Shown: positions 46,983 through 57,589, counted from the first letter of the stretch. The stretch is 64,000 nt of DNA from Streptomyces sp. YPW6 (GCF_018866325.1 NZ_CP076457.1:6173001-6237000), one strand, 5' to 3'. A program made the numbers and translations. Notes: generated by a model from the letters alone, not told the origin.

Positions 46983-47028
46983 CCGACGGCGGCCCCCCCG
47001 GGAGGGCGACGGGGGGCGCCGCCGTCGG
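46983..47028 (+). terminator. Terminator of uvrA
   Basis: CCGACGGCGG and CCGCCGTCGG frame additional C/G runs that pair, starting about 14 bases past the stop. The rest of the gap 47029-47367 holds short repeated CGATCCCGGG elements and no gene that I can support. Confidence 0.75.
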
Positions 47029-47367
47029 CGTGGGCGGCCTGCCCCGGCCGCCCCGGGCAGGCCACGCGGCGGCCGGGGGCGATCCCGGGCGTTGCTGCGT
47101 TCCTGGACGATCCCGGGACTGTCCTGGGCCTCCGGGGGCTGCGCTGGGACCGCCCCCGGGGGTCGCCCCACTCCACTTCGGCGCTCGGTTCCGGCCGTGG
47201 CCGTCCCCCCTCTCGACCGGCCCGGCCACAAGGCTCCCGTTCCCCGCCGGTATCGTCGGTTCTGTCACCGGTGCACGCGGCCGCCGTCGTCGCTCCGCGC
47301 CCGTCCGGCGACCCCGACTGCCGTGATCCACCGCGATCCGCCTCGAACGACACCCCGTGGAGTCCGC

Positions 47368-47796
47368 ATGCCCGGCCTGCCCGCCGCCCGCCGTACCGTG
47401 CTGAAGGGCGCCGCGCTCGCCGGTGCCGCCGGCCTCGGAGCGGCCGCCTGCTCGACCGAGTCCAAGCTCGGGCATGCCAAGAACCCCACACCGACCGCAC
47501 CCGTCGCCCTCGGTGCGGCCTCCGAGGTGCCGGTCGGCGGCGCCAAGCTCTACCGGGAACAGCGCCTCCTCGTGAGCTGCCCGGCCCAGGGCGAGTACAA
47601 GGCGTTCAGCGCCCAGTGCACCCACGGCGGCTGCGTCCTGACCAAGATCGAAGGCACCGAGGGCCACTGCCCCTGCCACGGCAGCCGCTTCGACACGACC
47701 ACCGGCGAGGTCATCGAGGGCCCGGCCACCGTGCCGCTCCCCGCCGTCCCGGTCACCGCCGAGGGCGGAAAGCTCGTCGCGGGCCCCGACGCCTGA
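47368..47796 (+). CDS. Rieske [2Fe-2S] protein with Tat-type signal
   Basis: This 142-residue protein has a twin-arginine type signal (AARRTVLKGAALAGAAGLGAA) that ends in a lipobox-like AAAC, so it is probably exported folded and lipid-anchored. The Rieske cluster ligands are CTHGGC and CPCHGSRF (Cys-x-His and Cys-x-x-His). The end GEVIEGPATVPLPAVPV is usual for the fold. It probably carries electrons to a membrane or extracellular redox partner, but no such partner is next to it. The ATG at 47368 has no strong Shine-Dalgarno sequence (TGGAGT nine bases upstream). Confidence 0.88.
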   Translation: MPGLPAARRTVLKGAALAGAAGLGAAACSTESKLGHAKNPTPTAPVALGAASEVPVGGAKLYREQRLLVSCPAQGEYKAFSAQCTHGGCVLTKIEGTEGHCPCHGSRFDTTTGEVIEGPATVPLPAVPVTAEGGKLVAGPDA

Positions 47797-47922
47797 ACCA
47801 CGAGCGCCGGACGGCCGGGCCCCAGCCCGGCACCCCGAGAGGCACGGCGCCGCCGGCCGCGCCGCAGTCCGGCCCCTCCGGAGCAGCACACGGGGCTCGT
47901 CCGCCCCGCAGGCATCAGCCGC

Positions 47923-48130
47923 CAGGCTCACCAGCTCCCCGGGCCCGGCCACGCCCCAGGCACCAGCCGCCAGGCATACCGGCCGCCAGGCTCACCAGCT
48001 CACGGGACCCGGCCACGCCCCAGGCACTCGGCCGCGAGGCACACCGGCCCGCAGGCTCACCGGGGCCCGGCCACGCCGCAGGCACCGGGCGGAAACGCAC
48101 ACCGCGGGCCCCGCAGGCACACCAGCCGGC
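47923..48130. repeat. Three ~65-base imperfect tandem repeats
   Basis: CAGGCTCACC followed by a (C/A)CCCGG-type run and GGCCACGCC(C/G)CAGGCA occurs at 47923, 47987 and 48052, so the period is 64-65 bases. The array fills most of the 359-base gap between the Rieske gene and the end of the convergent XRE gene (47797-48155). I see no gene there. Confidence 0.75.
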
Positions 48131-48155
48131 GGGAGCCCGGTGGCCGGCCGGACCT

Positions 48156-49088
48156 TCACTCCCAGTCCCAGTCGATCCCGATCAGGCCCGGCCGTACGCC
48201 CTCCTCCACCAGGTGCACGGTCCGGTGCCGGCCGGTCAGCGTGAGGTCCCCGCGGGCCCCGCGCGCCGCCCCCGCCGTCGCCTGGACGAAGCGGCGGCAC
48301 CGCACCGGGAGCGCGGCCTCGTCGAACCCGACCTGGAGCACGTACTGGCCGCCCCCGAAGGTGAAGCCGCGCACGTACTCGCCGCTCGATCCCCCCGTAC
48401 CGTCGTGGAAGCCGTATCCGAAGAGGTACGTCTCGCCGGACCGCAGCCGGGTGTCGAACAGCAGCTCCGCCACCAGCACCCCCGTGTCCCCGTCCCAGCG
48501 GACCCGGCCCGTCCGGCAGTTCTCCAGCGCCCGCACCGCGATCCGCGAAGGGTCGCAGCCGGGGTCGCCCCGGTACACCGCGAGATAGCGGTCCACGCCG
48601 TCCCGGTGCGCGCGCACCACATGCCGGGAGGTGCGGCCGGCCAGCTCCCGGCGGGCCCCGATCCGTACCCGCTCCTGGTGTCCCACCGTGTGCAGCCCGC
48701 CGTCCACGGGGGACTCCATCGCGGCGAGGAGCCGTTCCACCGAGCCCGACGCCTCCATCAGCGACCGGTACGAACGCCCCGCCGGGCGGTCCGTCTCGCC
48801 CGGCGCGTCGCCGTCGCGCAGCAGCCTCGACAGTGAGTCCTCCGGCAGTGCGAGCACCTCCTCCAGTGCCCGAACGGCCCGCAGGGACTCGGCCCGCCGG
48901 GGGCGGCGCACCCCCTGCTGCCAGTAACTGAGGCTGGTCACCCCGAGCTTGACGCCCCGGTGCGCCAGGTGGTGCTGCACCCGCTGGAGCGGCAGCCCGC
49001 GCACCGACAGGGCCGTGCGCAACGCCAGATGGAACGGTCCGGTCCGCAGAACCCGCGCCAGTTCGGTGTCGGTCTCGGTCTGCCGCAT
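48156..49088 (-). CDS. XRE-like helix-turn-helix regulator
   Basis: This 310-residue protein is the complete relative of the regulator at the left edge of the window. The helix-turn-helix region is about residues 20-90 (LSVRGLPLQRVQHHLAHRG, LGVTSLSYWQQGVRRPRRAES). The remaining 200 residues form a conserved domain with AHRDGVDRYLAVYRGDPG, CRTGRVRWDGDTGVLVAELLFD and GRHRTVHLVEEGVRPG, function unknown. It ends with an acidic WDWE. It is divergent from a secreted protease gene; the space between them holds a perfect 12-base palindrome and two direct repeats with the same GTTCAC core, which are probable binding sites. Both genes are therefore likely under its control. Confidence 0.8.
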   Translation of the reverse strand: MRQTETDTELARVLRTGPFHLALRTALSVRGLPLQRVQHHLAHRGVKLGVTSLSYWQQGVRRPRRAESLRAVRALEEVLALPEDSLSRLLRDGDAPGETDRPAGRSYRSLMEASGSVERLLAAMESPVDGGLHTVGHQERVRIGARRELAGRTSRHVVRAHRDGVDRYLAVYRGDPGCDPSRIAVRALENCRTGRVRWDGDTGVLVAELLFDTRLRSGETYLFGYGFHDGTGGSSGEYVRGFTFGGGQYVLQVGFDEAALPVRCRRFVQATAGAARGARGDLTLTGRHRTVHLVEEGVRPGLIGIDWDWE

Positions 49089-49101
49089 GGGCGGGCCTCC
49101 G

Positions 49102-49203
49102 GTGAACGTTCACGTGGGGAGTGGCGACACCGACCCCGGGGGATGCGGGGGAGCAGGTGACCGGGGCGGTGCCGTTCACACCGACGCCGTGCCGTTCACA
49201 CCG
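49102..49203. promoter_or_regulatory. GTTCAC elements between the XRE and protease genes
   Basis: A perfect palindrome GTGAACGTTCAC at 49102-49113 lies 14 bases upstream of the XRE start, and GCCGTTCACACCG occurs twice at 49171-49183 and 49191-49203, exactly 20 bases apart. A 20-base period puts the two direct copies on nearly the same DNA face. They are probable operators of the XRE-like regulator. Confidence 0.6.
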
Positions 49204-49315
49204 TGATGTCACCTCGCATTGAAGCGTGTTGACCTGCTCCGGACAACGCCGGATGCTCTTCGTCAGCGTCCGGACGCGCTCCTCCGATCCCCACCCCCGT
49301 TTCGGGAGGAACGCC

Positions 49316-49966
49316 ATGCGCAACCGAAAAGTCAGCCCCAGACGGCACGGAAGGTCAGGGAGGTCCGGGAGGCGCGAAAGGCTCTCGTTCACCGCCCTCG
49401 TGGCCGCCGCGCTGCTCGCCGTCCCCGCTGCCACCGCCACCGCCACCGCCGCCCAGCCCCCCGCCACGACCGGCTCCAGCGTCGCCGCCGCTCAGCGGCT
49501 CAACATCACCATGCAGGCGCAGCAGCAGAGCAACTGGTGCTGGGCGGCCGGCGGCAACACCATCGCCACCTGGTTCGGGCGCGGCTACTCCCAGAACCAG
49601 TTCTGCAACGCCGCCTTCAATCGCAGCCAGAACACCCAGTGCCCCAACTCCCAGGCCACCCTGGGCCATGTCCAGACCGGCCTGTCCTGGGCCGGGATCA
49701 GGCCCGGCAGCTACGTCACCGGCTGGCTGCGCTATACGACCGTGCAGACCGAGATATCCGCCCGGCGCCCCGTCGAGACCCGGATCCAGTGGTCGTCCGG
49801 CGGCGGCCACATGCATGTCATCTACGGGTACGACGACGCCAACAGCTGGGTCTACTGGGGCGATCCCTGGCCCTCCAGCGACCGCTACAACTGGGCCTCG
49901 CACGCCTGGTACGTGAACAACAACCAGTTCTCCTGGACCCACTCGCTCTACCGGATCGGGGCGTGA
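49316..49966 (+). CDS. Secreted papain-like cysteine protease (AvrRpt2/C70-like)
   Basis: This 216-residue protein has a signal peptide of about 48 residues with a long basic start (RNRKVSPRRHGRSGRSGRR) and a hydrophobic core TALVAAALLAVPAATATATA. The mature part contains the C70-type active site: QQQSNWCWAAGGNTIATWF with the nucleophile Cys, GGGHMHVIYGY with the His, and VYWGDPW with the Asp or Asn. This is the pattern of AvrRpt2-like papain family proteases. Extra Cys residues (QFCNAAF and TQCPNSQ) may form a disulfide. The ATG at 49316 has GGGAGGA five bases upstream. Four bases after its stop the next secreted protein starts, so the two are co-transcribed. Confidence 0.87.
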   Translation: MRNRKVSPRRHGRSGRSGRRERLSFTALVAAALLAVPAATATATAAQPPATTGSSVAAAQRLNITMQAQQQSNWCWAAGGNTIATWFGRGYSQNQFCNAAFNRSQNTQCPNSQATLGHVQTGLSWAGIRPGSYVTGWLRYTTVQTEISARRPVETRIQWSSGGGHMHVIYGYDDANSWVYWGDPWPSSDRYNWASHAWYVNNNQFSWTHSLYRIGA

Positions 49967-49970
49967 GGAC

Positions 49971-50978
49971 ATGAACTCCACCACCCGGCGGACCTCCACC
50001 GCACGGAGCACCGCGACCACCCGGCGCACGCCCGCCGCGCGGCAGGCGGCCACCACCCGGCGCCTCGCCGTCGCCACCGCGCTCACCGCGACCGCCCTGT
50101 TCACCGCCGCCGCTCCCGCCCTCGCCGACGACGGCCGCGCGGCCCCGCCGAAACTGAGCGCGTCGACCCTCGAAGCCGCCCACGAGGCCGCGACCGAGCC
50201 GGCCACCCTGGCCACCCTGTCCCGGTTCTTCGCCCGGGAGGGCGCGGTGAGCAGGAAGGCGAGCGCACCGCGGATCGCGGGCGAGGCCGTGCCCGTGCGC
50301 ACGCTCTCGGCCGCCTTCGTCGCCGGAGAGCCCGGAGCCGCCCCGAGCACCTTGGACTACCTGGCCAGCACCGCCGTCTCCTCCGACGGCCAGAAGGCCT
50401 CCCTGTGGACCCTTCCCGAGGCGGGCGCCGACGGCGACTGGCAGGTGGTGAACATCGCCACCGGCGACGACGAGGCCCGCTACGCCGCCCGGGGCGCCCG
50501 CGCACTCCCCGGCGGCACGGTCTTCCGTGAACCGCAGATCGACGCCTGGTACGTCCACGACGACTCCCGGGTCCTCCCGCTCGACCAGGACGCGAGGACC
50601 GCTGTGGGAGCGAAGGGCACCACGCTCGACGCCTACCGGACCCGGGTGAAAGAGGCGTACGGCGACAAGCTGCCCGGGTCCGGATACGCCCGCTCCGGCC
50701 AGGCGGGCGGCTACGGCCCCCAAGCGGCCCCGGGCCCCGAAGCAGCCACCGGACCCGCACCGGCCCCCGGCCCCGTCTCCGGCCCGGCGGCGGACCGGGC
50801 GACCCCGGACCGCGCCGAGGGCGCCGCACTCGCGAATGCGGCCCAGGGCCCCGACACGGCCCTGACCGCGGTCTCCACCACCGCCGGGGCCGGGGCGCTG
50901 CTCGCCCTGGCCCTGTGCGGGGCCGCCGCGCTGCGCCGCCGGAGCCGTACCGGGCGATCCCCGGCCACGGACGCCTGA
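49971..50978 (+). CDS. Secreted, C-terminally anchored protein of unknown function
   Basis: This 335-residue protein has a long Thr/Arg-rich signal region (residues 1-52, with hydrophobic core LAVATALTATALFTAAAPA before ALADD). The mature part, about 180 residues, is a domain without a family that I recognise; it has segments such as PATLATLSRFFAREG, DGQKASLWTLPEAGADGDWQVVNIATG and PQIDAWYVHDDSRVLPLD. Then follows a Pro/Ala/Gly-rich spacer, a hydrophobic helix (GALLALALCGAAAL) and a basic end RRRSRTGR, typical of a membrane anchor. It starts four bases after the protease stop and probably works with it, for example as substrate, inhibitor or anchor. Confidence 0.7.
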   Translation: MNSTTRRTSTARSTATTRRTPAARQAATTRRLAVATALTATALFTAAAPALADDGRAAPPKLSASTLEAAHEAATEPATLATLSRFFAREGAVSRKASAPRIAGEAVPVRTLSAAFVAGEPGAAPSTLDYLASTAVSSDGQKASLWTLPEAGADGDWQVVNIATGDDEARYAARGARALPGGTVFREPQIDAWYVHDDSRVLPLDQDARTAVGAKGTTLDAYRTRVKEAYGDKLPGSGYARSGQAGGYGPQAAPGPEAATGPAPAPGPVSGPAADRATPDRAEGAALANAAQGPDTALTAVSTTAGAGALLALALCGAAALRRRSRTGRSPATDA

Positions 50979-51003
50979 GCACCGGCTCCAGCGGCCCACC
51001 GGC

Positions 51004-51048
51004 CCGCGCTCCGGGGTGCGGAGCACCCCACGGCACTCCGGAGCGCGG
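51004..51048 (+). terminator. Terminator before the uvrC promoter
   Basis: A perfect 11-base outer stem (CCGCGCTCCGG and its complement) encloses a second small hairpin GGTGC...GCACC. It ends 20 bases before the uvrC promoter and insulates it. Confidence 0.78.
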
Positions 51049-51068
51049 CACCACGCGAGGACGACGCG

Positions 51069-51091
51069 CTGTCACTGCCCGCAAGTAGGGT
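51069..51091 (+). promoter_or_regulatory. RecA-NDp type DNA-damage promoter of uvrC
   Basis: CTGTCACTGCC, six bases, then TAGGGT. The -10 matches the published motif exactly and the upstream block matches at eight of eleven positions. The uvrC ATG is seven bases after the -10. Confidence 0.72.
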
Positions 51092-51098
51092 GTGAGAC

Positions 51099-53270
51099 AT
51101 GGCAGACCCCTCCAGCTACCGCCCCAAGCCGGGACAGATCCCCGACTCCCCGGGGGTCTACAGGTTCCGCGACGAGCACCGCCGGGTGATCTACGTCGGG
51201 AAGGCCAAGAACCTGCGCCAGCGCGTGGCCAACTACTTCCAGGACCTGGCGGGCCTGCACCCGCGTACGCGCACGATGGTCACCACCGCCGCCTCCGTCG
51301 AGTGGACCGTCGTCTCCACCGAGGTCGAGGCGCTCCAGCTGGAGTATTCCTGGATCAAGGAGTTCGACCCCCGGTTCAACGTCAAGTACCGCGACGACAA
51401 GAGCTATCCCTACCTCGCGGTCACGCTCAACGAGGAGTTCCCCCGCGTCCAGGTCATGCGCGGCGCCAAGAAGAAGGGCGTGCGCTACTTCGGTCCGTAC
51501 GGCCACGCCTGGGCGATCCGCGAGACCGTCGACCTGATGCTCCGGGTCTTCCCCGTCCGCACCTGCTCCGCCGGAGTCTTCAAGAACGCCGCGCGCACCG
51601 GCCGCCCCTGCCTGCTGGGCTACATCGGCAAGTGCTCGGCCCCCTGCGTCGGACGGGTCACCCCCGAGGAACACCGCGAGCTGGCCGAGGACTTCTGCGC
51701 CTTCATGACCGGGCGCACCGGCACCTACATCCGCCGCCTGGAGAAGGACATGATGCAGGCGGCCGAGGAGATGGAGTACGAGCGGGCCGCCCGGCTCCGG
51801 GACGACGCCGAGGCCCTCAAGCGGGCCATGGAGAAGAGCGCCGTCGTCCTGGCCGACGCCACCGACGCCGATCTGATCGCCGTCGCCGAGGACGAGCTGG
51901 AGGCCGCCCTCCAGATCTTCCACGTACGCGGTGGCCGGGTGCGAGGCCAGCGCGGCTGGGTCACGGACAAGGTCGAGGCGGTCGACACCTCCGGCCTCGT
52001 CGAGCACGCCCTCCAGCAGCTGTACGGGGAGGAGCGCGGCGACGCCGTCCCCAAGGAGGTCCTGGTCCCCGCCCTGCCCGAGGACCCCGAAGCGGTCTCC
52101 CAGTGGCTCGCCGAGCGCCGGGGCTCCCAGGTCAGCCTGCGCGTCCCGCAGCGCGGCGACAAGAAGGACCTCATGGCCACGGTCCAGCGCAACGCCCAGC
52201 AGGCCCTCGGGCTGCACAAGACCAAGCGCGCCTCCGATCTGACCACCCGCTCCCGCGCCCTGGAGGAGATCGCCGAGGCGCTGGGTCTCGACAGCGCGCC
52301 GCTGCGCATCGAGTGCTACGACATCTCCCACCTCCAGGGCGACGACGTGGTGGCCTCCATGGTGGTCTTCGAGGACGGTCTGGCCCGCAAGAGCGAGTAC
52401 CGCCGCTTCCAGATCAAGGGCTTCGAGGGCCAGGACGACGTCCGCTCGATGCACGAGGTGATCGGCCGCCGGTTCAAGCGCTACCTCCAGGAGAAGGAAC
52501 GCACGGGGGAGTGGGAGGAGCAGCCGGAGGACACCCCGGCGGGGGGCCCCGCCCCCACGGGCTCCGCGCCCGGTCCCACCCTCACCGGCAGCGCACCCGG
52601 CCCGGCCCCCGCCGCCCCGGCCACGGTTCCCGTCTACGGCCCAGCCTCCGCCGCCCCGGACCTCAGCACCGTCGGCACCGCCGCCCCGGCCCCCGGAGAC
52701 GGCGCGTCCCCGGAGGACGCCCGTGCCGAGCCCCGGGAGGACGACGGCCGTCCCAAGCGGTTCGCCTACCCGCCGCAGCTCGTCGTCGTCGACGGCGGGC
52801 AGCCCCAGGTCGCCGCCGCCCGGCGCGCCCTGGACGAGCTGGGCATCGACGACATCGCCGTCTGCGGCCTCGCCAAGCGCCTCGAAGAGGTCTGGCTCCC
52901 CGACGACGACGATCCCGTGGTCCTGCCCCGCTCCAGCGAGGGCCTCTACCTCCTCCAGCGCGTCCGGGACGAGGCGCACCGCTTCGCCATCACGTATCAG
53001 CGCGCCAAGCGCGCCAAGCGCATCCGCTCCGGCCCCCTCGACGAGGTGTCCGGCCTCGGCGAGACCCGCAAGCAGGCGCTGATCAAGCATTTCGGCTCGG
53101 TGAAGAAGCTCCGGCAAGCGACAATCGACGAGATCTGCGAGGTCCCCGGGATAGGGCGAAGGACGGCGGAATCGGTGGCCGCCGCCCTCGCCTCGACCGC
53201 TCCCGCGGCCCCGGCCGTGAACACGGCCACAGGAGAGATCATGGAAGAGGACGACGGGGGCAGCTCATGA
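51099..53270 (+). CDS. uvrC: Excinuclease ABC subunit UvrC
   Basis: This 723-residue nuclease cuts the damaged strand on both sides of a lesion. The N-terminal GIY-YIG domain has [25 protein letters not shown] and cuts 3' of the damage. A UVR motif ([24 protein letters not shown]-type) contacts UvrB. The RNase H-like domain has [22 protein letters not shown] and [14 protein letters not shown] with the catalytic Asp residues, and the end is a tandem helix-hairpin-helix ([32 protein letters not shown]). Residues about 473-548 form a Pro/Ala/Gly-rich insertion between the two halves of the RNase H-like part. The stop overlaps the rapZ start (ATGA). Confidence 0.98.
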   Translation: MADPSSYRPKPGQIPDSPGVYRFRDEHRRVIYVGKAKNLRQRVANYFQDLAGLHPRTRTMVTTAASVEWTVVSTEVEALQLEYSWIKEFDPRFNVKYRDDKSYPYLAVTLNEEFPRVQVMRGAKKKGVRYFGPYGHAWAIRETVDLMLRVFPVRTCSAGVFKNAARTGRPCLLGYIGKCSAPCVGRVTPEEHRELAEDFCAFMTGRTGTYIRRLEKDMMQAAEEMEYERAARLRDDAEALKRAMEKSAVVLADATDADLIAVAEDELEAALQIFHVRGGRVRGQRGWVTDKVEAVDTSGLVEHALQQLYGEERGDAVPKEVLVPALPEDPEAVSQWLAERRGSQVSLRVPQRGDKKDLMATVQRNAQQALGLHKTKRASDLTTRSRALEEIAEALGLDSAPLRIECYDISHLQGDDVVASMVVFEDGLARKSEYRRFQIKGFEGQDDVRSMHEVIGRRFKRYLQEKERTGEWEEQPEDTPAGGPAPTGSAPGPTLTGSAPGPAPAAPATVPVYGPASAAPDLSTVGTAAPAPGDGASPEDARAEPREDDGRPKRFAYPPQLVVVDGGQPQVAAARRALDELGIDDIAVCGLAKRLEEVWLPDDDDPVVLPRSSEGLYLLQRVRDEAHRFAITYQRAKRAKRIRSGPLDEVSGLGETRKQALIKHFGSVKKLRQATIDEICEVPGIGRRTAESVAAALASTAPAAPAVNTATGEIMEEDDGGSS

Positions 53271-54235
53271 CCGAGAACAGCCACGAGACCACACAGAACA
53301 CCGCAGACCGAGCACACCGAGCAGACGGAGCAGCACACGTGAGTACGAACACCCCGAACGAGACGGGTGACGCGGCCATCCCCGAGCTGGTGATCATCTC
53401 CGGGATGTCGGGCGCCGGGCGCAGCACCGCCGCCAAGTGTCTGGAGGACCTCGGCTGGTTCGTCGTCGACAACCTGCCGCCCGCGCTGATCCCCACCATG
53501 GTCGAGCTGGGAGCCCGCTCCCAGGGCAACGTGGCCCGGATCGCCGTCGTCGTCGACGTACGCGGCCGGCGCTTCTTCGACAACCTCCGCGAGTCCCTCG
53601 CCGACCTGGAGGCCAAGCACGTCACCCGCCGGATCGTCTTCCTGGAGTCCTCCGACGACGCCCTCGTGCGCCGCTTCGAGTCCGTGCGCCGCCCGCACCC
53701 CCTCCAGGGCGACGGGCGCATCGTCGACGGCATCGCGGCCGAGCGCGACCTGCTCCGTGAGCTGCGCGGCGACGCCGACCTGGTCATCGACACCTCCAGC
53801 CTCAACGTGCACGAGCTGCGGGCCAAGATGGACGCCCAGTTCGCGGGCGAGTCCGAGCCGGAGCTGCGGGCCACGGTGATGTCCTTCGGCTACAAGTACG
53901 GCCTGCCCGTCGACGCCGACCTGGTCGTCGACTGCCGCTTCCTGCCCAACCCCCACTGGGTCCCCGAGCTGCGCCCCTTCACCGGCGTCAACGAGGAGGT
54001 GTCCGACTACGTCTTCGACCAGCCGGGAGCCAAGGAGTTCCTCAACCAGTACACCGAGCTGCTCCAGCTGATCGCCGCGGGCTACCGCCGCGAGGGCAAG
54101 CGGTACGTGACCATCGCCGTGGGCTGCACCGGCGGCAAGCACCGCTCGGTCGCCATGTCCGAGAAGCTCTCCGCCCGCCTCGCCGCCGAAGGCATCGAGA
54201 CCGTCCTCGTCCACCGCGACATGGGGCGAGAGTGA
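53267..54235 (+). CDS. rapZ: RNase adapter RapZ / nucleotide-binding protein
   Basis: This 322-residue protein is the actinobacterial RapZ (YvcJ) type. The Walker A motif is [17 protein letters not shown], the B-like segment is [13 protein letters not shown], and the C-terminal domain has [24 protein letters not shown] and [17 protein letters not shown], where RapZ binds sugar-phosphate or second messenger. In E. coli RapZ controls glucosamine-6-phosphate synthesis through small RNAs; in actinobacteria the link is unclear but the gene cluster is constant. The first 35 residues are polar, Thr/Ala-rich and of a kind not found in E. coli. A GTG at 53340 is an alternative start. The stop overlaps the yvcK start (GTGA). 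Confidence 0.95.
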   Translation: MTENSHETTQNTADRAHRADGAAHVSTNTPNETGDAAIPELVIISGMSGAGRSTAAKCLEDLGWFVVDNLPPALIPTMVELGARSQGNVARIAVVVDVRGRRFFDNLRESLADLEAKHVTRRIVFLESSDDALVRRFESVRRPHPLQGDGRIVDGIAAERDLLRELRGDADLVIDTSSLNVHELRAKMDAQFAGESEPELRATVMSFGYKYGLPVDADLVVDCRFLPNPHWVPELRPFTGVNEEVSDYVFDQPGAKEFLNQYTELLQLIAAGYRREGKRYVTIAVGCTGGKHRSVAMSEKLSARLAAEGIETVLVHRDMGRE

Positions 54236-55266
54236 CCGGACGCAATCTGCGGATGCGGCGCCTGAGCCGCGCCACCTCGGCGCTCTCGGGCCGCAAGCGC
54301 GGTGCTCAGCCCAAGGTCGTCGCGCTCGGCGGCGGCATGGGCCTCTCGGCGTCCCTGACGGCGCTGCGCCGGATCACCGGCGATCTCACGGCCGTGGTCA
54401 CCGTCGCCGACGACGGCGGCTCCAGCGGCCGGCTGCGCGAGGAGCTGGGCGTGCTGCCGCCCGGCGACCTCCGCAAGGCGCTCGCCGCCCTGTGCGGCGA
54501 CGACGACTGGGGCCGCACCTGGTCCCGGGTCGTCCAGCACCGGTTCGAGTCCAAGGGCGACCTCCACGACCACGCGGTCGGCAATCTGCTGATCGTCGCC
54601 CTGTGGGAGCAGCTCGGCGACCACGTGCAGGCACTGGACCTGGTCGGCAAGCTGCTCGGCGCGCACGGGCGGGTGCTCCCGATGTCGGCCGTCCCGCTGG
54701 AGCTCCAGGCGCTGGTCAAGGGCCACGACCCCGAGCTGCCCGACGCGATCGTCACCGTGCGCGGCCAGGCCACGGTGGCGCTCACGCCCGGTGAGGTGCA
54801 GTCCGTGCACGTGGTCCCGCCCGACCCGCCTGCCGTCCCGGAGGCCGTCGCGGCGGTCCTGGACGCCGACTGGGTGGTCCTCGGCCCCGGCTCCTGGTTC
54901 TCCTCCGTGATCCCGCACCTGCTCGTGCCGGAGCTGCTCGACGCCCTGGTCACCACGAAGGCCCGCAAGGTCCTCTCGCTGAACCTCGCGCCCCAGCCCG
55001 GCGAAACAGAAGGCTTCTCACCGCAGCGTCATTTGGAGGTTTTGGGGCGACACGCCCCTAAACTCGCCTTGGACGTGGTGCTGGCCGACGAGGCCGCCGT
55101 GCCCGACCGTGAGTCCCTCGCCGACGCCGCCCAGCGGCTCGGAGCCGCGGTCGAGCTGGCGCCGGTGGCATCGCCCGACGGCGTTCCGGTCCATGATCAG
55201 GAGCTGTTGGCCGCCGCGTACGACCGTATTTTCCGGATGCATGGAAGGATCGGCCCATGGCGATGA
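54232..55266 (+). CDS. yvcK: YvcK/CofD-like protein
   Basis: This 344-residue protein belongs to the gluconeogenesis factor YvcK group, related to CofD 2-phospho-lactate transferase. Conserved segments are [63 protein letters not shown] and [19 protein letters not shown]. In Bacillus YvcK binds UDP-sugars and helps cell wall shape; mycobacterial CuvA is its relative. The start GTG overlaps the rapZ stop. At 55041-55062 the gene carries a T-rich patch and a GACAC motif in a short hairpin, unusual for this gene, which may be part of the whiA promoter. It overlaps whiA by ten bases. Confidence 0.94.
   Translation: MTGRNLRMRRLSRATSALSGRKRGAQPKVVALGGGMGLSASLTALRRITGDLTAVVTVADDGGSSGRLREELGVLPPGDLRKALAALCGDDDWGRTWSRVVQHRFESKGDLHDHAVGNLLIVALWEQLGDHVQALDLVGKLLGAHGRVLPMSAVPLELQALVKGHDPELPDAIVTVRGQATVALTPGEVQSVHVVPPDPPAVPEAVAAVLDADWVVLGPGSWFSSVIPHLLVPELLDALVTTKARKVLSLNLAPQPGETEGFSPQRHLEVLGRHAPKLALDVVLADEAAVPDRESLADAAQRLGAAVELAPVASPDGVPVHDQELLAAAYDRIFRMHGRIGPWR
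55041..55062 (+). promoter_or_regulatory. T-rich hairpin with a GACAC motif inside yvcK, upstream of whiA
   Basis: TTTGGGGCGACACGCCCCTAAA pairs GGGGCG with CGCCCC almost completely, with the GACAC at 55049-55053 in the middle. WhiA is known to bind GACAC motifs and to act on its own promoter. This site is about 200 bases upstream of the whiA start. Confidence 0.4.
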
Positions 55267-56246
55267 CGCCAGCGGTGAAGAACGAAATCTCTCATCTTCC
55301 CGTCACCCGGACCTGCTGCAGGAAGGCAGAGGTCTCGGCGATTCTTCGGTTCGCGGGCGGACTGCACCTGGTGAGCGGCCGCATCGTGATCGAGGCGGAG
55401 CTGGACACGGGCAACGCCGCCCGCCGCCTCAAGCGCGACATCCTGGAGATCTTCGGGCACAGCTCGGAGCTGATCGTGATGGCCCCCGGCGGACTGCGGC
55501 GCGGGTCGCGCTATGTCGTCCGCGTGGTGGCGGGCGGCGACCAGCTGGCCCGCCAGACCGGTCTGGTCGACGGCCGCGGCCGGCCGATCCGCGGGCTGCC
55601 CCCGCAGGTGGTCTCGGGGGCCACCTGCGACGCCGAGGCGGCCTGGCGCGGCGCCTTCCTCGCCCACGGCTCGCTCACCGAGCCCGGCCGCTCCTCCTCC
55701 CTGGAGGTCACCTGCCCGGGGCCCGAGGCGGCCCTCGCCCTGGTCGGCGCGGCCCGCCGGCTCTCCATCGCGGCCAAGGCCCGCGAGGTGCGCGGCGTGG
55801 ACCGCGTCGTCGTCCGCGACGGCGACGCCATCGGCGCCCTCCTGACCCGGCTCGGCGCCCACGACGCCGTGCTCGCCTGGGAGGAGCGCCGGATGCGGCG
55901 CGAGGTCCGCGCCACGGCCAACCGCCTCGCCAACTTCGACGACGCGAACCTGCGCCGCTCGGCCCGTGCGGCGGTCGCCGCCGGAGCCCGGGTGGGGCGC
56001 GCGCTGGAGATCCTCGGCGAGGAGGTCCCCGAGCACCTCGCCGCCGCGGGACGGCTGCGCATGGAGCACAAGCAGGCGTCCCTGGAGGAGCTGGGCGCCC
56101 TCGCCGACCCGCCGCTGACCAAGGACGCGGTCGCCGGCCGGATCCGCCGGCTGCTCGCGATGGCCGACAAGCGGGCCCAGGACCTGGGCATCCCGGGGAC
56201 CGAGGCGACCCTCAGCGAGGAGCTCGCCGACGGCCTGGTCGGCTGA
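55257..56246 (+). CDS. whiA: Sporulation regulator WhiA
   Basis: This 329-residue regulator is needed for sporulation septation in Streptomyces, where it acts together with WhiB. The N-terminal half is a LAGLIDADG homing-endonuclease-like fold without the catalytic acids ([43 protein letters not shown]). The C-terminal half is a helix-turn-helix ([29 protein letters not shown]) that recognises DNA. The two candidate starts, ATG at 55257 and at 55263, lie within the end of yvcK. GAAGGATCGGCCC precedes them. It is the last gene of the uvrC-rapZ-yvcK-whiA operon and has a strong terminator. Confidence 0.97.
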   Translation: MAMTPAVKNEISHLPVTRTCCRKAEVSAILRFAGGLHLVSGRIVIEAELDTGNAARRLKRDILEIFGHSSELIVMAPGGLRRGSRYVVRVVAGGDQLARQTGLVDGRGRPIRGLPPQVVSGATCDAEAAWRGAFLAHGSLTEPGRSSSLEVTCPGPEAALALVGAARRLSIAAKAREVRGVDRVVVRDGDAIGALLTRLGAHDAVLAWEERRMRREVRATANRLANFDDANLRRSARAAVAAGARVGRALEILGEEVPEHLAAAGRLRMEHKQASLEELGALADPPLTKDAVAGRIRRLLAMADKRAQDLGIPGTEATLSEELADGLVG

Positions 56247-56329
56247 CTCGTCGGCGGGCGAGGGACGTTGGTCCCCGACCCGCCGGGACCTCGGTCCCGC
56301 GTCACCGGGACCCCTGCCCCGGCGGGCGA

Positions 56330-56371
56330 ACCGGAGACCCGTACTCCTACTGGCGAGTACGGGTCTCCGGT
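56330..56371 (+). terminator. Terminator of the uvrC-whiA operon
   Basis: A perfect 17-base stem (ACCGGAGACCCGTACTC and its complement) with an eight-base loop, followed by CGTTTCC. It is the strongest hairpin in the window. Confidence 0.9.
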
Positions 56372-56492
56372 CGTTTCCGGTGGCGCACAGTGCACCTCTC
56401 GATGTCACTCCCCGGCCCTCGGAGAGGTAGGGTCGGAACCGGTCGGGGACATCCCTATACAACTCGCCGGCGTCGAAAACCGGCGTACCTAA

Positions 56493-57518
<1,026 letters not shown>

Positions 57519-57551
57519 TCCTCGGGTCGGCAGGCACAACGATGTGAGCGG

Positions 57552-57589
57552 GAGGCTCGACCGGCGCAACGACGCGTCGGTCGAGCCTC
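57552..57589 (+). terminator. Hairpin between gap and pgk
   Basis: GAGGCTCGACCG and CGGTCGAGCCTC form a perfect 12-base stem, followed by TTAGCATGTT. It is either a terminator of gap or a partial attenuator that makes gap more abundant than pgk. Confidence 0.8.
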
